In this document: one piece after another, positions 1 through 13,566 of the stretch
Layout of the letters: each line of letters starts with the position of its first letter
How positions within the stretch are numbered: the first letter of the stretch is position 1
NCBI GenBank assembly: GCA_963921795.1
Contig: OY997654.1
Span: 594,367-658,366 of the forward strand
Origin: Nannobrachium achirus
Lineage: Eukaryota; Chordata; Actinopteri; Myctophiformes; Myctophidae
Length of the DNA stretch: 64,000 bases
Direction of reading: 5' to 3'
Notes under the pieces: model-generated
What the model was told of the DNA's origin: nothing
The model's database searches: none
What the model saw: the letters and a program-made list of their open reading frames with translations, nothing else
Program-made: the position numbers and the translations under genes

Positions 1-163
1 TCATAACACTACTACTACTACATTTATATAAAGCTGCTCTTGCATTTGAATTCAAGTCTGACACAAGTTAAGGTTAACTTAGGTAGTATTTCATTTTGCT
101 GGCTTTTAGGGTCTGTGTGTGAGTGTATAGGCTCACAAATTATTATAATTGTCATTAAGTGAC

Positions 164-196
<33 letters not shown>

Positions 197-2191
197 TTAT
201 ACTTACTGTTTACATTTTCTATAAATATTTATTTCTATATAAAACTCAGTTGTGTGGAGTTATTGTGTGCCTTTTCTTGTAGCTAAAGAGTCCATTTGTT
301 CACTAGACATTAAGTCAAGGTTACTATTTTGAGTTGAAGCTAAGTGTTTTATTGCTTTGTGGTTTAACATGATTTAAAAGGCAAATTCATTGTTATGGTT
401 ACTTTAGAAGACTGCTTTTGCATTCGTGAGTTAAAAAGAGAGCCAATCTAATTCAAAGAGTTAAGTTAAAGGAACACAAAACATGACCTAACTCACAGCT
501 GCCATTGGACAGACAGTTACAACATAGGCCTACTCTTATCTTTCACAGAACAGACAATTATCATTTGTTTTATCTATTTGAGACTATGTAGCTGCTCTAT
601 GGGAAATAGAGCATTATATCAGCCTATTCAATTGATAATGACCAATGGGTGCCAGTTTCTAAGTAGTTAACCATATTAACATAACAATATATGTGGCCTA
701 GACATGGATATTGCCCAATCAACTCGTAATCTACAGAAATGTCCACCACATCACACAGTATAAAACTTAGTAGGCTCAGTGGATTCACCTATGTTAAAGC
801 ATGTCAGGTTAGTTTGGTTCAAGGTTCAAGTATAATAATTTATGAGACAAAAATGTAAACAGCACAAATGTACAATCACATCTCGGCTAGAATGATAACA
901 TAAAGTCCTGACTACTCCTTGTTATTGTGGTCCTAAATACTACAATGATTAGTTTGGATGCATTGCTTCTATCATGTCCAATTAAAAATAAATACATTAC
1001 ATACATACAGAAATCTGCCTTCTCCTGTATTGTATTAGTGACATTCATTATAAATAGTAAAATAACAGGACAGAGCAAAAAAGGCCTATGTTGTGTCTTT
1101 ATCTGATCACATGCAATCAGACACTCACACTGCACAGCAATACTTTATTACAGGCTCAAGGCCCACAGGGTAAGAAGACAATACATTACAAAGATAATAA
1201 TTTAAAAAAACAACAACAGAGAGTACATTCACCGAGCCCCACCGGAGCTAAAGAGGCACTCATGCCAGTGTCCACTAATGGTAGACGTGTACCTGACAGA
1301 GCTACATCCAGGGTCTGTCATCAGTCTCTGGAACAATCTGAAACAATGTATCTTTCCTGTGGCTGTTATAATGAACACAAACAGATCAGAAAGTAATTTA
1401 ACATACAACAATGTAAGGGATTCCTTTCTATTAAAAGCAAAATCATCACCGGGTCAAAGTTGCTTGGTTCTCCCCATATAAAGGCATGTAGGTAACAGTA
1501 ACATGATATTATGTCATGAATGATAAAAGTAATGTTTAAACACTTTGATGTGTGTGAGTTTATCTGGAGACTTACTCAGTCTGTGACTTACAGAGATCTT
1601 GATGGTCTTTGGGTTCCACCCGTTCATCAGAATTGCCGCTGGTGCCGTCTAGAGATTTCATCTTCACTTGAAGTCTGGAGTCTTGAAATTATGTACAGTG
1701 TATTCTGGACAGTTGTGGACACTCTGCAACTAACCTAACCTAACACACACTATGTGTTAATGTTGATCAATATAATAATGTAAAAATACTAAGTTAAGTA
1801 GACCTAAGTAAGAAATAGTAAATACATTGTAATAATACATTGAAGGGGAAAATGTAGGAAAACAAATGCAACTCAGCATTGAATTTATGGCAAACATTTT
1901 GCTACTCAACCCTTTCCAAATAATATACAATTAAGAAGTGGGATGTTCCACTTAGTAAGAGAAAGAATTAATGAAATATTACATTTTTAAAAAGCTAGAA
2001 GACTCACCTATTATAGTAACCATGTGAATTGCTAATAATGTTATGGGTCAGATGTGTAAAGATCTATCACATTGTATTGTTCTTTTCAGACTCAACAATA
2101 ATAATGATGATGTTACTTAAATGCTGATCAATGTGTGAATCTGGCTCTTATCAGGTGTGTGTTTTCTCTCCCTGTCCTGTGCTGTCCTCAG

Positions 2192-2661
2192 TTAAACCAA
2201 GACAGTGCTGTTGTGAGCTGTTGTGACCAATGTGGAAAAAGCCTTCAGCTCAATTTATTATCTCAAAGTAGACCAGAGAATTCATACCGGAGTGAAGCCA
2301 TTCAGCTGTGAACAATGTGGGAAGTATTTTGCTCGGTCTGGACAATTAAAAGATCATAAGTGTTCACATACTGGAGAGAAACCTTATTGTTGTGACCAGT
2401 GTGGGAAAAGATTTGTTCAAAAGGGGATTTTAAAAGAACACCAGGGAATTCACACTAGAGAGAAGCCCTATTGCTGTGACCAGTGTGGGAAAAGCTTTAC
2501 TCGATTGTCTTATCTCAAAATACATGAACGAATTCACACAGGAGAGAAACCATACAGCTGTGTCCAATGTGGGGAAAAGTTCAGTTTAATGGCTGCTCTG
2601 AAAGTACACCAGAGATTTCACACCGAAGAAAAGCCTTACTGCTGTGAACACTGTGGCAAAC
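2192..2661 (+). pseudogene. C2H2 zinc-finger exon relic, copy 1 (3' deleted)
   Basis: It carries the same acceptor, frameshifted finger 1 and fingers 2-5 as the reference. The frame then breaks inside finger 6 after CEHCGK, where the 1.8-kb deletion joins it to right-arm sequence. The fused frame adds about a dozen foreign residues and stops at 2708. Fingers 7-10 are lost. Confidence 0.85.
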
Positions 2662-2725
2662 AGTTCCATGTGTGCAAGTTCCTGAGGCTGAACTCTCTTC
2701 TGGACTAAAGGTGAAGTATAAATAA

Positions 2726-2757
<32 letters not shown>

Positions 2758-3119
2758 TAGGTTGATGCACCAATTGATGCAGGTTAGAGTTGTCCTATCT
2801 AAAAAAGAAGGTAACATTTGAATTCCCCATCAAAAAATACATACAATAGACATCCAATTTGTTTTTGAGATGGATAGGGTACAATTGGCAATTATAAAAT
2901 ACCAATTGATGCCGGTTAGAGTTGTCCTATCCCAAAAAGAAGGTAATATTTGAATTCTCCATCAAAAAATACATACAATAGACATCCAATTTGTTTTTTA
3001 GATGGATAGGGTACAATTGGCAATTATAAAATACCAATTGATGCAGGTTAGAGTTGTCCTATGCAAAAAAGAAGGTCATATTTGAATTCTCCATCAAAAA
3101 ATACATACAATAGACACCC

Positions 3120-3373
3120 TTTTTTTTTTTTTCACTGCCTTTTTTTCGCGGCCTCGTCCACGGCCGGCCGTTTGCGTCTGCGGCCTCGTCCACGGCCGCG
3201 TCCCCGGCCGTCTGCGTCCACGTCCGCGTCCACGGCCGGGACGGCCGGCCGTTTGCGTCCGTGGACGCGGCCTAAACCACATTTACGGACAGATAAAACC
3301 TGTTCATCCTGGCCGCGTCCATGGCCGTTTTTTTCGCGGCCGCGTCCATGGACGTGGACGCGGTGGCCAACGG
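3120..3373. repeat. GC-rich minisatellite, right end of E copy 1
   Basis: A poly(T) run and CACTGCC, then irregular repeats built from GCGTCCACGGCC, ending at CCATGGACGTGGACGCGG. Proline- or arginine-rich reading frames here are by-products of the repeat. It shares with copy 3 the loss of one 24-bp block. Confidence 0.85.
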
Positions 3374-6300
3374 CTCTTGCTGGAAACATGAGCCCGCCAC
3401 CACTCCTTCTTGGACCGCACAGTTGTTTTTTCTTTTCTTTTTTTTTTTTTTCCCAGGTCATTAGCTCACCGTGATTATCTGGATCTCCGTTGGGATAGAG
3501 TGGTAGTTTTGGCCGAGCATCGATCTCCCTGTGCGTTTCGCGTGCGCGATCCGTGCGCATAATAATCCATGCATATAATCCAAGAATGACTGAACAGTCG
3601 ATGTGACCATTTTGGCTAGCTTAGCCCTTAGCACTCCAGCTATGCTAATGTTATCCTCCAGACAGTAAACAGACGGTGTCAAGGAAGCATGAAGAAGGAA
3701 AGGCAATGACGTCATCTCTGCTTTGTCAGAGCAGCCATTAGCTATCGATGGACGAGCGGTGACTAGGGAAGGTTAGACAATCGCCGATTTTCGGATAAAA
3801 ATCATTTATTTCATTTTTAATGACCTAGTCCGGAAAAAGACGGCGCGGCTGAGACTCCTTGCTCAGATGTCCGGTATATTCCGGTTTTAATATTAAGGGG
3901 CTCCCCGTGGCTTGGAAAGGGTTAAGTTAATCATCTGGGGAGCCCTCTGGGGGTCCCGACCCACAGGTTGAGAACCACTGCTCTTGTACCTGTACAAAAG
4001 ACGTAACAATAAAGTACAACCTTGACCTTGAACCTTGAACCAATCAGCACCAAACGTGCCTCAAGTGGCACGCCATAGATTACAACGTAAAGTATGTGAC
4101 AAAAAGGTTGAGATTGTGTTTTAATTCATAATACCTGCCCACAGATGATGTCACTGGTAGGCATGTTTCTGAACTGTTCACAGCAGAATGAGACACAGTA
4201 GAAATGCATATTAGCGAGGATATGGATGAAGTAAGTGTTCCTTTTGGATTGATAACTGATGGCTCAACGTTTTTTATAATTCACCGAAATGGAGCAGAAT
4301 GGAAGATGACAATGAATAGGAGGCTGCATTGTTTACTTTGAGCATGTCTGATGTCATTGACTGCTGTATTTGGGCAATCCCCTATATGGAGTACCATCAT
4401 GTCATCAATATGCCATCATAGGAAGAGGATTCTATGTTCGGACATGAATGACTCATTCACGTTGACATGGCAAACAACAGTCTAATGGAAACAGTCTCAG
4501 CCGAGTGATCAGATCAACATCCAACTTGTATAAGTTTGTTGTTAAGATAATAGCGTAGACGTTTTTATTTATTCCCAAAATGTCCTTTGGGACGACTAAG
4601 ACTCCATCCTTCATGAACATGTGGAAGTCTCAGACTCTGTGTTCCACACACATGCTCCTCAGCATAATTCCAATAGGACATCCATAGCGTGTTGCAGCCA
4701 TAGAGTATATATAAAATAGAGAGCGGACGAGCCCCGCCCCCACTATCATTTCAATGCAAGTGCTCAGTGGCGTTTTGAAGCAACGGCTACGTGCTAGCAT
4801 GTAGCTAATCCAGGTGCATTCTGGGGAATGGCCCCATTATCTAGTGGGGCCAAACGTCACGCTATGACGTCACGAACGACGTCGACGTCCATTGAACCCT
4901 ATTGTAGACCCCAGGTTCGCGCTCATATGCTCGTGCATTTATGTTTCACCCCGCCTGAAATTCCAGCTTTGGCCAGTAGGGCGGCCGCTTCAACATTTAC
5001 AAGCCGTTCTGGGGGCTTGGTTGCAGCAAGCAGAAATACGAGAGGTTGTATCCTGTCCTTTTGGTCAGGCCTGATGGCTCCACGCTCTCTTAACCTCTTA
5101 ACAGGTGTGGGCCCGCCGGCCGTTTGTTGACAAACAATCATGTTTAGCCCTTAGCACTCCAGCTATGTCTGTGTTACTTGCATTGCCAAGCTGTATACCA
5201 TTTTAAAGCTAAGATTCTTGTGATTCCGAATCCGCAAACCATTTGATTATAGCGCCGAAACTCACGCCGCTAACAACGCAGAAGTCCGACATAAACAAAC
5301 AAACAAATATTCATAAATCTGCTGCTACTCACGTTTAGAGTTGGATTGTACTCCAACAACATCATATATTTCCACAACAATGATGTTCTTGTGTAGAGGA
5401 AGGGTAAACATGATAAAATCCATTGTTTGTACAAGTCCAAACCACATTTTCTGCCAAGAAACCTCTGTACAACTAATAGTCATGGATACAAGCGTGATGT
5501 CAGAGTATGACAATCTTTCACGTGTTTTTGCTTCAACTCCAGTTCAGGTTTTCAGTTTTACAACTGAATACTATTAAAATAGCCTCCAAGCTCCACACAA
5601 TGATTGACACTTCATTTCACCCAATTGGAGCTTCTAGTCCTGTCTCAGTCGTTTCCCAGTCGCCCAATAGCAACCAATAGTATGTTCTCAGAGGAGGTCC
5701 ATGACTCCGTTTCCTGGCTCATATATTCAGCCAATGGCAGCAGGTTGTTCTGATGACTGGCACTTCTTATAGCCAATGAAATTCTCCACAAAATGTGTCT
5801 ACTTTATTTTGGCTGAAGTGAACTACAATACCCAAAAAACCCTGCTTAACAGCACTACTGGCTGTGCGTAAATACGCAGCAGCGGCGCCGAATGTCAGAC
5901 CAAGAGTGTTAGGGCTGTCAGTAAAATAAATAAATTAAATAATAATAATAATAAATAAATTAAAATAATAAAATAATAAAATAAAGAAAATCCAGTCTAT
6001 TAGCCCTTTTTGACCTTTTTATATGATATCTATGCAAATGTCTCCAAATGAAAACGCATAAACATACACTTAGTAAAACATGTGTAAAATATTCATATTC
6101 TGTAGTTTTATCATGTCCTTTGAAATTGGGCTAGGTAAGGCTTCAAAATGTGTCCCATTACTCCAAATGGTTTTAAAACTACAATCATTTTACTTTGGGT
6201 ACGCTGTGTATAGGCGTTTTTTGCAAATTATACAGGATTGTTAACAGGTTAAAAATGTTGACATATACTGTATTATGCATGGGCATTTAGTTTCTACTAA

Positions 6301-7145
6301 CCGCTCTTTACAGATGTCATGTTAATATAACATCTGGTTGGGTTCTATCATGACAGAAAGAGAGGAGACCTCCCCAGAATGCCTGCCGGGTAAGTTATTG
6401 TTTGTCACCAATTGCAACATCTTAGCCTGCATTTCTACCTCCAGAATGCATCATTCTGCCTTCACCTACCCAGTTATCTGACTGACAACTGTCTCCGCCT
6501 GGCCCTGAAGGTGTAAATAAATACATTTTATTTGTACAGCACTTTTCACAGAGAAATTACAAAGTGCTTTACATTGGCCTACATAAGAGAAAACAGCAAG
6601 AAACATGAAACAAAACAAAAAACACTGTACAATGTGAAAATATCTGAAAATATCCTCAGACGCCACAGTTCTTAGGCCACAAGGAGCTGTCTGAGTTGGA
6701 AGATAGAATATCCAGGTTAAACTGTTAAGATAGCGGGTGATATGTGAGAACACTATACTATATGTACCGAATCAATTACACATGTTTGCATTTTCTGTCG
6801 ACACCACAGCTACTTTGGAGGGTCCCCTGTCCCCTGTGTTGAGTCCACAATAGTATTATTTTAACCAATATGTGTGTAAAAGATGCAGTATACAACAAAT
6901 GGGACTACATTTTCAAGAAGGTTTTGGTGAGGATGAGATATCTCTCTCCATGAATCCACTGTCATTTGGATGTAATGATACTCAGAGAAAGATTCAAGAG
7001 GTTTAATGTAATTTTACAACTTCCAGATAATCTGCAATGAAATATACAACGAGAGACGAAGAAGGAATGTTTACTGTTGTAATCCCTACTGTATTGTAGG
7101 GAAACCAAACCATCAAGGTGTGGTAGAAAAGCAGTGGTGTGAAGC
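3374..7145. repeat. Spacer B, copy 1
   Basis: It lacks the 21-bp ACGCCCCAAAATAATTTGGGG block of the hAT remnant, as copy 4 does. It also lacks the 6-bp AATGAC block near its right end, as copies 2 and 3 do. Confidence 0.8.
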
Positions 7146-7374
7146 TGGATGTCTATTGCATGTATTTTTTGATGGAGAATTCAAATATTACCTTCTTTTT
7201 GGGATAGGACAACTCTAACCTGCATCAATTGGTATTTTATAATTGCCAATTGTACCCTATCCATCTCAAAAACAAATTGGATGTCTATTGTATGTATTTT
7301 TTGATGGGGAATTCAAATGTTACCTTCTTTTTTAGATAGGACAACTCTAACCTGCATCAATTGGTGCATCAAAC
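7146..7374 (+). repeat. 132-bp subterminal tandem repeats, left arm of E copy 2 (about 1.7 units)
   Basis: TGGATGTCTATT recurs at 7146 and 7278, a period of 132 bp. Each unit contains GATGGRGAATTCAAAT, GATAGGACAACTCTAACC and the small hairpin CAATTGG...CCAATTG. The second unit is cut at TGCATCAAAC by the (CTAT)n tract. Equivalent pairs start at 16734, 26317, 35898 and 50275. Confidence 0.9.
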
Positions 7375-7375
7375 T

Positions 7376-7376
<1 letters not shown>

Positions 7377-7441
<65 letters not shown>

Positions 7442-7461
7442 CATCTATCTATCCATCTATT
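7377..7461. repeat. (CTAT)n microsatellite, outer left arm of E copy 2
   Basis: Tetranucleotide tract with CCAT variants near its right end. The mirror (GATA)n in the right arm (about 12275-12304) is much shorter. The YLSI-repeat reading frames come from this tract. Confidence 0.95.
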
Positions 7462-7863
7462 TATTTATACTTCACCTTTAGTCCAGAAGAGAGTTCAGCC
7501 TCAGGAACTTGCACACATGGAACTGTGTCATGACTAAAACAGAGCTATGTTAATACTCACAATGACTCCTCACAATTACTCTGATGGACCAATCAGGGTG
7601 GTGGTGGGGGGAGGGATCAACAATAGACAGAAACTGGATAATGCTTTGTTAACTGTCCCACCTAAGTCCCTGCTAGTCTGAACAAACATCACATTCCCTC
7701 TCATAACACTACTACTACTACATTTATATAAAGCTGCTCTTGCATTTGAATTCAAGTCTGACACAAGTTAAGGTTAACTTAGGTAGTATTTCATTTTGCT
7801 GGCTTTTAGGGTCTGTGTGTGAGTGTATAGGCTCACAAATTATTATAATTGTCATTAAGTGAC

Positions 7864-7904
<41 letters not shown>

Positions 7905-9011
7905 TTATACTTACTGTTTACATTTTCTATAAATATTTATTTCTATATAAAACTCAGTTGTGTGGAGTTATTGTGTGCCTTTTCTTGTAGCTAAAGAGTC
8001 CATTTGTTCACTAGACATTAAGTCAAGGTTACTATTTTGAGTTGAAGCTAAGTGTTTTATTGCTTTGTGGTTTAACATGATTTAAAAGGCAAATTCATTG
8101 TTATGGTTACTTTAGAAGACTGCTTTTGCATTCGTGAGTTAAAAAGAGAGCCAATCTAATTCAAAGAGTTAAGTTAAAGGAACACAAAACATGACCTAAC
8201 TCACAGCTGCCATTGGACAGACAGTTACAACATAGGCCTACTCTTATCTTTCACAGAACAGACAATTATCATTTGTTTTATCTATTTGAGACTATGTAGC
8301 TGCTCTATGGGAAATAGAGCATTATATCAGCCTATTCAATTGATAATGACCAATGGGTGCCAGTTTCTAAGTAGTTAACCATATTAACATAACAATATAT
8401 GTGGCCTAGACATGGATATTGCCCAATCAACTCGTAATCTACAGAAATGTCCACCACATCACACAGTATAAAACTTAGTAGGCTCAGTGGATTCACCTAT
8501 GTTAAAGCATGTCAGGTTAGTTTGGTTCAAGGTTCAAGTATAATAATTTATGAGACAAAAATGTAAACAGCACAAATGTACAATCACATCTCGGCTAGAA
8601 TGATAACATAAAGTCCTGACTACTCCTTGTTATTGTGGTCCTAAATACTACAATGATTAGTTTGGATGCATTGCTTCTATCATGTCCAATTAAAAATAAA
8701 TACATTACATACATACAGAAATCTGCCTTCTCCTGTATTGTATTAGTGACATTCATTATAAATAGTAAAATAACAGGACAGAGCAAAAAAGGCCTATGTT
8801 GTGTCTTTATCTGATCACATGCAATCAGACACTCACACTGCACAGCAATACTTTATTACAGGCTCAAGGCCCACAGGGTAAGAAGACAATACATTACAAA
8901 GATAATAATTTAAAAAAACAACAACAGAGAGTACATTCACCGAGCCCCACCGGAGCTAAAGAGGCACTCATGCCAGTGTCCACTAATGGTAGACGTGTAC
9001 CTGACAGAGCT

Positions 9012-9899
9012 ACATCCAGGGTCTGTCATCAGTCTCTGGAACAATCTGAAACAATGTATCTTTCCTGTGGCTGTTATAATGAACACAAACAGATCAGAAA
9101 GTAATTTAACATACAACAATGTAAGGGATTCCTTTCTATTAAAAGCAAAATCATCACCGGGTCAAAGTTGCTTGGTTCTCCCCATATAAAGGCATGTAGG
9201 TAACAGTAACATGATATTATGTCATGAATGATAAAAGTAATGTTTAAACACTTTGATGTGTGTGAGTTTATCTGGAGACTTACTCAGTCTGTGACTTACA
9301 GAGATCTTGATGGTCTTTGGGTTCCACCCGTTCATCAGAATTGCCGCTGGTGCCGTCTAGAGATTTCATCTTCACTTGAAGTCTGGAGTCTTGAAATTAT
9401 GTACAGTGTATTCTGGACAGTTGTGGACACTCTGCAACTAACCTAACCTAACACACACTATGTGTTAATGTTGATCAATATAATAATGTAAAAATACTAA
9501 GTTAAGTAGACCTAAGTAAGAAATAGTAAATACATTGTAATAATACATTGAAGGGGAAAATGTAGGAAAACAAATGCAACTCAGCATTGAATTTATGGCA
9601 AACATTTTGCTACTCAACCCTTTCCAAATAATATACAATTAAGAAGTGGGATGTTCCACTTAGTAAGAGAAAGAATTAATGAAATATTACATTTTTAAAA
9701 AGCTAGAAGACTCACCTATTATAGTAACCATGTGAATTGCTAATAATGTTATGGGTCAGATGTGTAAAGATCTATCACATTGTATTGTTCTTTTCAGACT
9801 CAACAATAATAATGATGATGTTACTTAAATGCTGATCAATGTGTGAATCTGGCTCTTATCAGGTGTGTGTTTTCTCTCCCTGTCCTGTGCTGTCCTCAG
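9012..9899. other. 5' part of E loop (copy 2), intron-like, no gene seen
   Basis: This non-palindromic stretch lies between the left arm and the zinc-finger exon. It is AT-rich, with no recognisable coding sequence. Its 3' end, a pyrimidine-rich run TTTCTCTCCCTGTCC ending in CCTCAG at 9899, looks like a splice acceptor, so the stretch was probably intron of the captured gene. Equivalent stretches are 1304-2191, 18613-19500, 28188-29075, 42546-43433 and 52138-53025. The phrase SVISLWNNL near 9030 resembles LINE C-terminal wording but is too short to call. Confidence 0.55.
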
Positions 9900-10881
<982 letters not shown>

Positions 10882-11989
10882 TGAGTGTCTGATTGCATGT
10901 GATCAGATAAAGACACAACATAGGCCTTTTTTGCTCTGTCCTGTTATTTTACTATTTATAATGAATGTCACTAATACAATACAGGAGAAGGCAGATTTCT
11001 GTATGTATGTAATGTATTTATTTTTAATTGGACATGATAGAAGCAATGCATCCAAACTAATCATTGTAGTATTTAGGACCACAATAACAAGGAGTAGTCA
11101 GGACTTTATGTTATCATTCTAGCCTAGATGTGATTGTAAATTTGTGCTGTTTACATATTTGTCTCATAAAATATTATACTTGAACCTTGAACCAAACTAA
11201 CCTGACATGATTTAACATAGGTAATCCACTAAGCCTACTAGGTTTTATACTGTGTGATGTGGTGGACATTTCTGTAGATTACGAGTTGATTGGGCAATAT
11301 CCATGTCTAGGCCACATATATTGTTATGTTAATATGCTTTAACTACTTAGAAACTGGCACCCATTGGTCATTATCAATTGAATAGGCTGATATAATGCTC
11401 TATTTCCCCTAGAGCAGCTACATAGTCTCAAATAGATAAAATAAATGATAATTGTCTGTTCTGTGAAAGATAAGAGTATGTTGTAACTGTCTGTCCAATG
11501 GCAGCTGTGAGTTAGGTCAAGTTTTGTGTTCCTTTAACTTAACTCTTTGAATTAGCTTGGCTCTCTTTTTAACTCATGAATGCAAAAGCAGTCTTCTAAA
11601 GTAACCATAACAATGAATTTGCCTTTTAAATCATGTTAAACCACAAAGCAATAAAACACTTAGCTTCAACTCAAAATAGTAACCTTGACTTAATGTCTAG
11701 TGAACAAATGGACTCTTTAGCTACAAGAAAAGGCACACAATAACTCCACACAACTGAGTTTTATATAGAAATAAATATTTATAGAAAATGTAAACAGTAA
11801 GTATAAATAAATAGATGGATAGATTGATAGATAGATAGATAGATAGAGTCACTTAATGACAATTATAATAATTTGTGAGCCTACACACTCACACACAGAC
11901 CCTAAAAGCCAGCAAAATGAAATACTACCTAAGTTAACCTTAACTTGTGTCAGACTTGCATTCAAATGCAAGAGCAGCTTTATATAAAT

Positions 11990-11990
<1 letters not shown>

Positions 11991-12024
<34 letters not shown>
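11991..12024. repeat. (TAG)n microsatellite, right arm of E copy 2
   Basis: About eleven TAG triplets. The mirror position in the left arm (about 7707-7721) has only four or five. The poly-serine reading frame over it is an artefact. Confidence 0.95.
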
Positions 12025-12025
<1 letters not shown>

Positions 12026-12272
12026 TTATGAGAGGGAAGGTGATGTTTGTTCAGACTAGCAGGGACTTAGGTGGGACAGTTAACAAAGCATTATCCAGTT
12101 TCTGTCTATTGTTGATCCCTCCCCCCACCACCACCCTGATTGGTCCATCAGAGTCATTGTGAGTATTTAACATAGCTCTGTTTTAGCTCCATGACACAGT
12201 CATGACACAGTTCCATGTGTGCAAGTTCCTGAGGCTGAACTCTCTTCTGGACTAAAGGTGAAGTATAAATAA

Positions 12273-12304
<32 letters not shown>

Positions 12305-12308
12305 TAGG

Positions 12309-12665
12309 TTGATGCACCAATTGATGCAGGTTAGAGTTGTCCTATCTAAAAAAGAAGGTAACATTTGAATTCCCCATCAAAAAATACATACAATAGACAT
12401 CCAATTTGTTTTTGAGATGGATAGGGTACAATTGGCAATTATAAAATACCAATTGATGCCGGTTAGAGTTGTCCTATCCCAAAAAGAAGGTAATATTTGA
12501 ATTCTCCATCAAAAAATACATACAATAGACATCCAATTTGTTTTTTAGATGGATAGGGTACAATTGGCAATTATAAAATACCAATTGATGCAGGTTAGAG
12601 TTGTCCTATGCAAAAAAGAAGGTCATATTTGAATTCTCCATCAAAAAATACATACAATAGACACC
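12309..12665 (-). repeat. 132-bp subterminal tandem repeats, right arm of E copy 2 (three units)
   Basis: The reverse complement of the left-arm repeat, with ACATCCA ending at 12403 and 12535, and a third diverged unit ending in ACACC beside poly(T). The units differ at a few bases, for example CTATCTAAAAAAG, CTATCCCAAAAAG and CTATGCAAAAAAG. Equivalent arrays end near 3119, 22267, 31847, 46200 and 55795. Confidence 0.9.
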
Positions 12666-12938
12666 GTTTTTTTTTTTTTCACTGCCTTTTTTTCGCGGCC
12701 TCGTCCACGGCCGGCCGTCTGCGGCCTCGTCCACGGCCGCGTCCCCGGCCGTCTGCGTCCACGTCCGCGTCCACGGCCGGGACGGCCGGCCGTTTGCGTC
12801 CGTGGACGCGGCCTAAACCACATTTACGGACAGATAAAACCTGTTCATCCTGGCCGCGTCCACGGCCGTTTTTTTCGCGGCCGCGTCCATGGACGCGTCC
12901 ACGGCCGCGTCCATGGACGTGGACGCGGTGGCCAACGG
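12666..12938. repeat. GC-rich minisatellite, right end of E copy 2
   Basis: Same organisation as copy 1 but with the extra 24-bp GCGTCCACGGCC-type block, and lacking the 6-bp TTTGCG after CGGCCGGCCG. A 50-bp AT-richer island (TAAACCACATTTACGG...) interrupts the repeats. Confidence 0.85.
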
Positions 12939-13271
12939 CTCTTGCTGGAAACATGAGCCCGCCACCACTCCTTCTTGGACCGCACAGTTGTTTTTTCTTT
13001 TCTTTTTTTTTTTTTTCCCAGGTCATTAGCTCACCGTGATTATCTGGATCTCCGTTGGGATAGAGTGGTAGTTTTGGCCGAGCATCGATCTCCCTGTGCG
13101 TTTCGCGTGCGCGATCCGTGCGCATAATAATCCATGCATATAATCCAAGAATGACTGAACAGTCGATGTGACCATTTTGGCTAGCTTAGCCCTTAGCACT
13201 CCAGCTATGCTAATGTTATCCTCCAGACAGTAAACAGACAGTGTCAAGGAAGCATGAAGAAGGAAAGGCAA

Positions 13272-13279
13272 TGACGTCA
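13272..13279. promoter_or_regulatory. CRE octamer 1 in spacer B
   Basis: Perfect palindromic TGACGTCA, the CREB/ATF consensus, within a CpG-containing stretch. It is present at the same place in the other B copies (for example near 3709). Binding is inferred only from the match. Confidence 0.45.
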
Positions 13280-13498
13280 TCTCTGCTTTGTCAGAGCAGC
13301 CATTAGCTATCGATGGACGAGCGGTGACTAGGGAAGGTTAGACAATCGCCGATTTTGGGATAAAAATCATTTATTTCATTTTTAATGACCTAGTCCGGAA
13401 AAAGACGGCGCGGCTGAGACTCCTTGCTCAGATGTCCGGTATATTCCGGTTTTAATATTAAGGGGCTCCCCGTGGCTTGGAAAGGGTTAAGTTAATCA

Positions 13499-13566
13499 TC
13501 TGGGGACGCCCCAAAATAATTTGGGGAGCCCTCTGGGGGTCCCGACCCACAGGTTGAGAACCACTG
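13499..13566 (-). mobile_element. hAT-like transposon end in spacer B (copy 2)
   Basis: Read on the minus strand it begins CAGTGGTTCTCAACCTGTGG and continues through GGGACCCCC, the terminal signature of Charlie-type hAT elements. Only one end is visible. Equivalents end near 3979, 23148, 32729, 47106 and 56701. Confidence 0.6.

Larger units (their letters stand above)
1..3373. mobile_element. Foldback element E, copy 1 (left-truncated by window, internally deleted)
   Basis: Position 1 aligns with 7701 of copy 2, so this copy starts inside its left arm. The arm ends at 1303, the loop with the zinc-finger relic follows, and the sequence then jumps at 2660/2661 from within finger 6 to a point deep in the right arm. 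Against copy 2 (10369 to 12208) about 1,839 bp are missing, including the rest of the zinc fingers and most of the right arm. The two breakpoints share only the dinucleotide AC. The three 132-bp subrepeats and the GC-rich right end are intact. The inner (CTAT)n is two repeats shorter than in copy 2. Confidence 0.85.
7146..9011 (+). repeat. Left inverted arm of E (copy 2)
   Basis: The arm pairs with 10707-12665 on the opposite strand. Homology ends at CCTGACAGAGCT (9000-9011). Inside this point the left side continues TACATCC, while the right side, reverse-complemented, enters zinc-finger sequence. Scattered differences separate the arms: TTCGTGAG against TTCATGAG, CCAATCTAAT against CCAAGCTAAT, and about four CTA triplets against about eleven TAG triplets. 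The same arm is almost invariant between units. Short open frames in it (for example 8595-8843 minus and 8796-9104 plus) have no recognisable domain. Confidence 0.85.

Noticed and set aside
8595-9104. Recurrent 82- and 102-codon open frames in the arms (both strands)
   Set aside because: They recur because the DNA is copied. They overlap on opposite strands, have no domain, and include LINE-tail-like sequence.
11947-12162. Poly-serine open frame
   Set aside because: Produced by (TAG)n in a frame that avoids stops.
12309-12665. CRISPR-like array from the 132-bp repeats
   Set aside because: Repeats are contiguous without spacers, the repeat is too long, and the setting is eukaryotic.
12608-13125. 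Proline/arginine-rich reading frames over the GC-rich minisatellite
   Set aside because: Low-complexity translation of a tandem repeat on both strands. Frame length changes with repeat number.
13026-13280. 84-codon minus-strand open frame at the start of spacer B
   Set aside because: No domain. It covers a CpG-rich noncoding stretch with a CRE. The recurrence is only copy identity.
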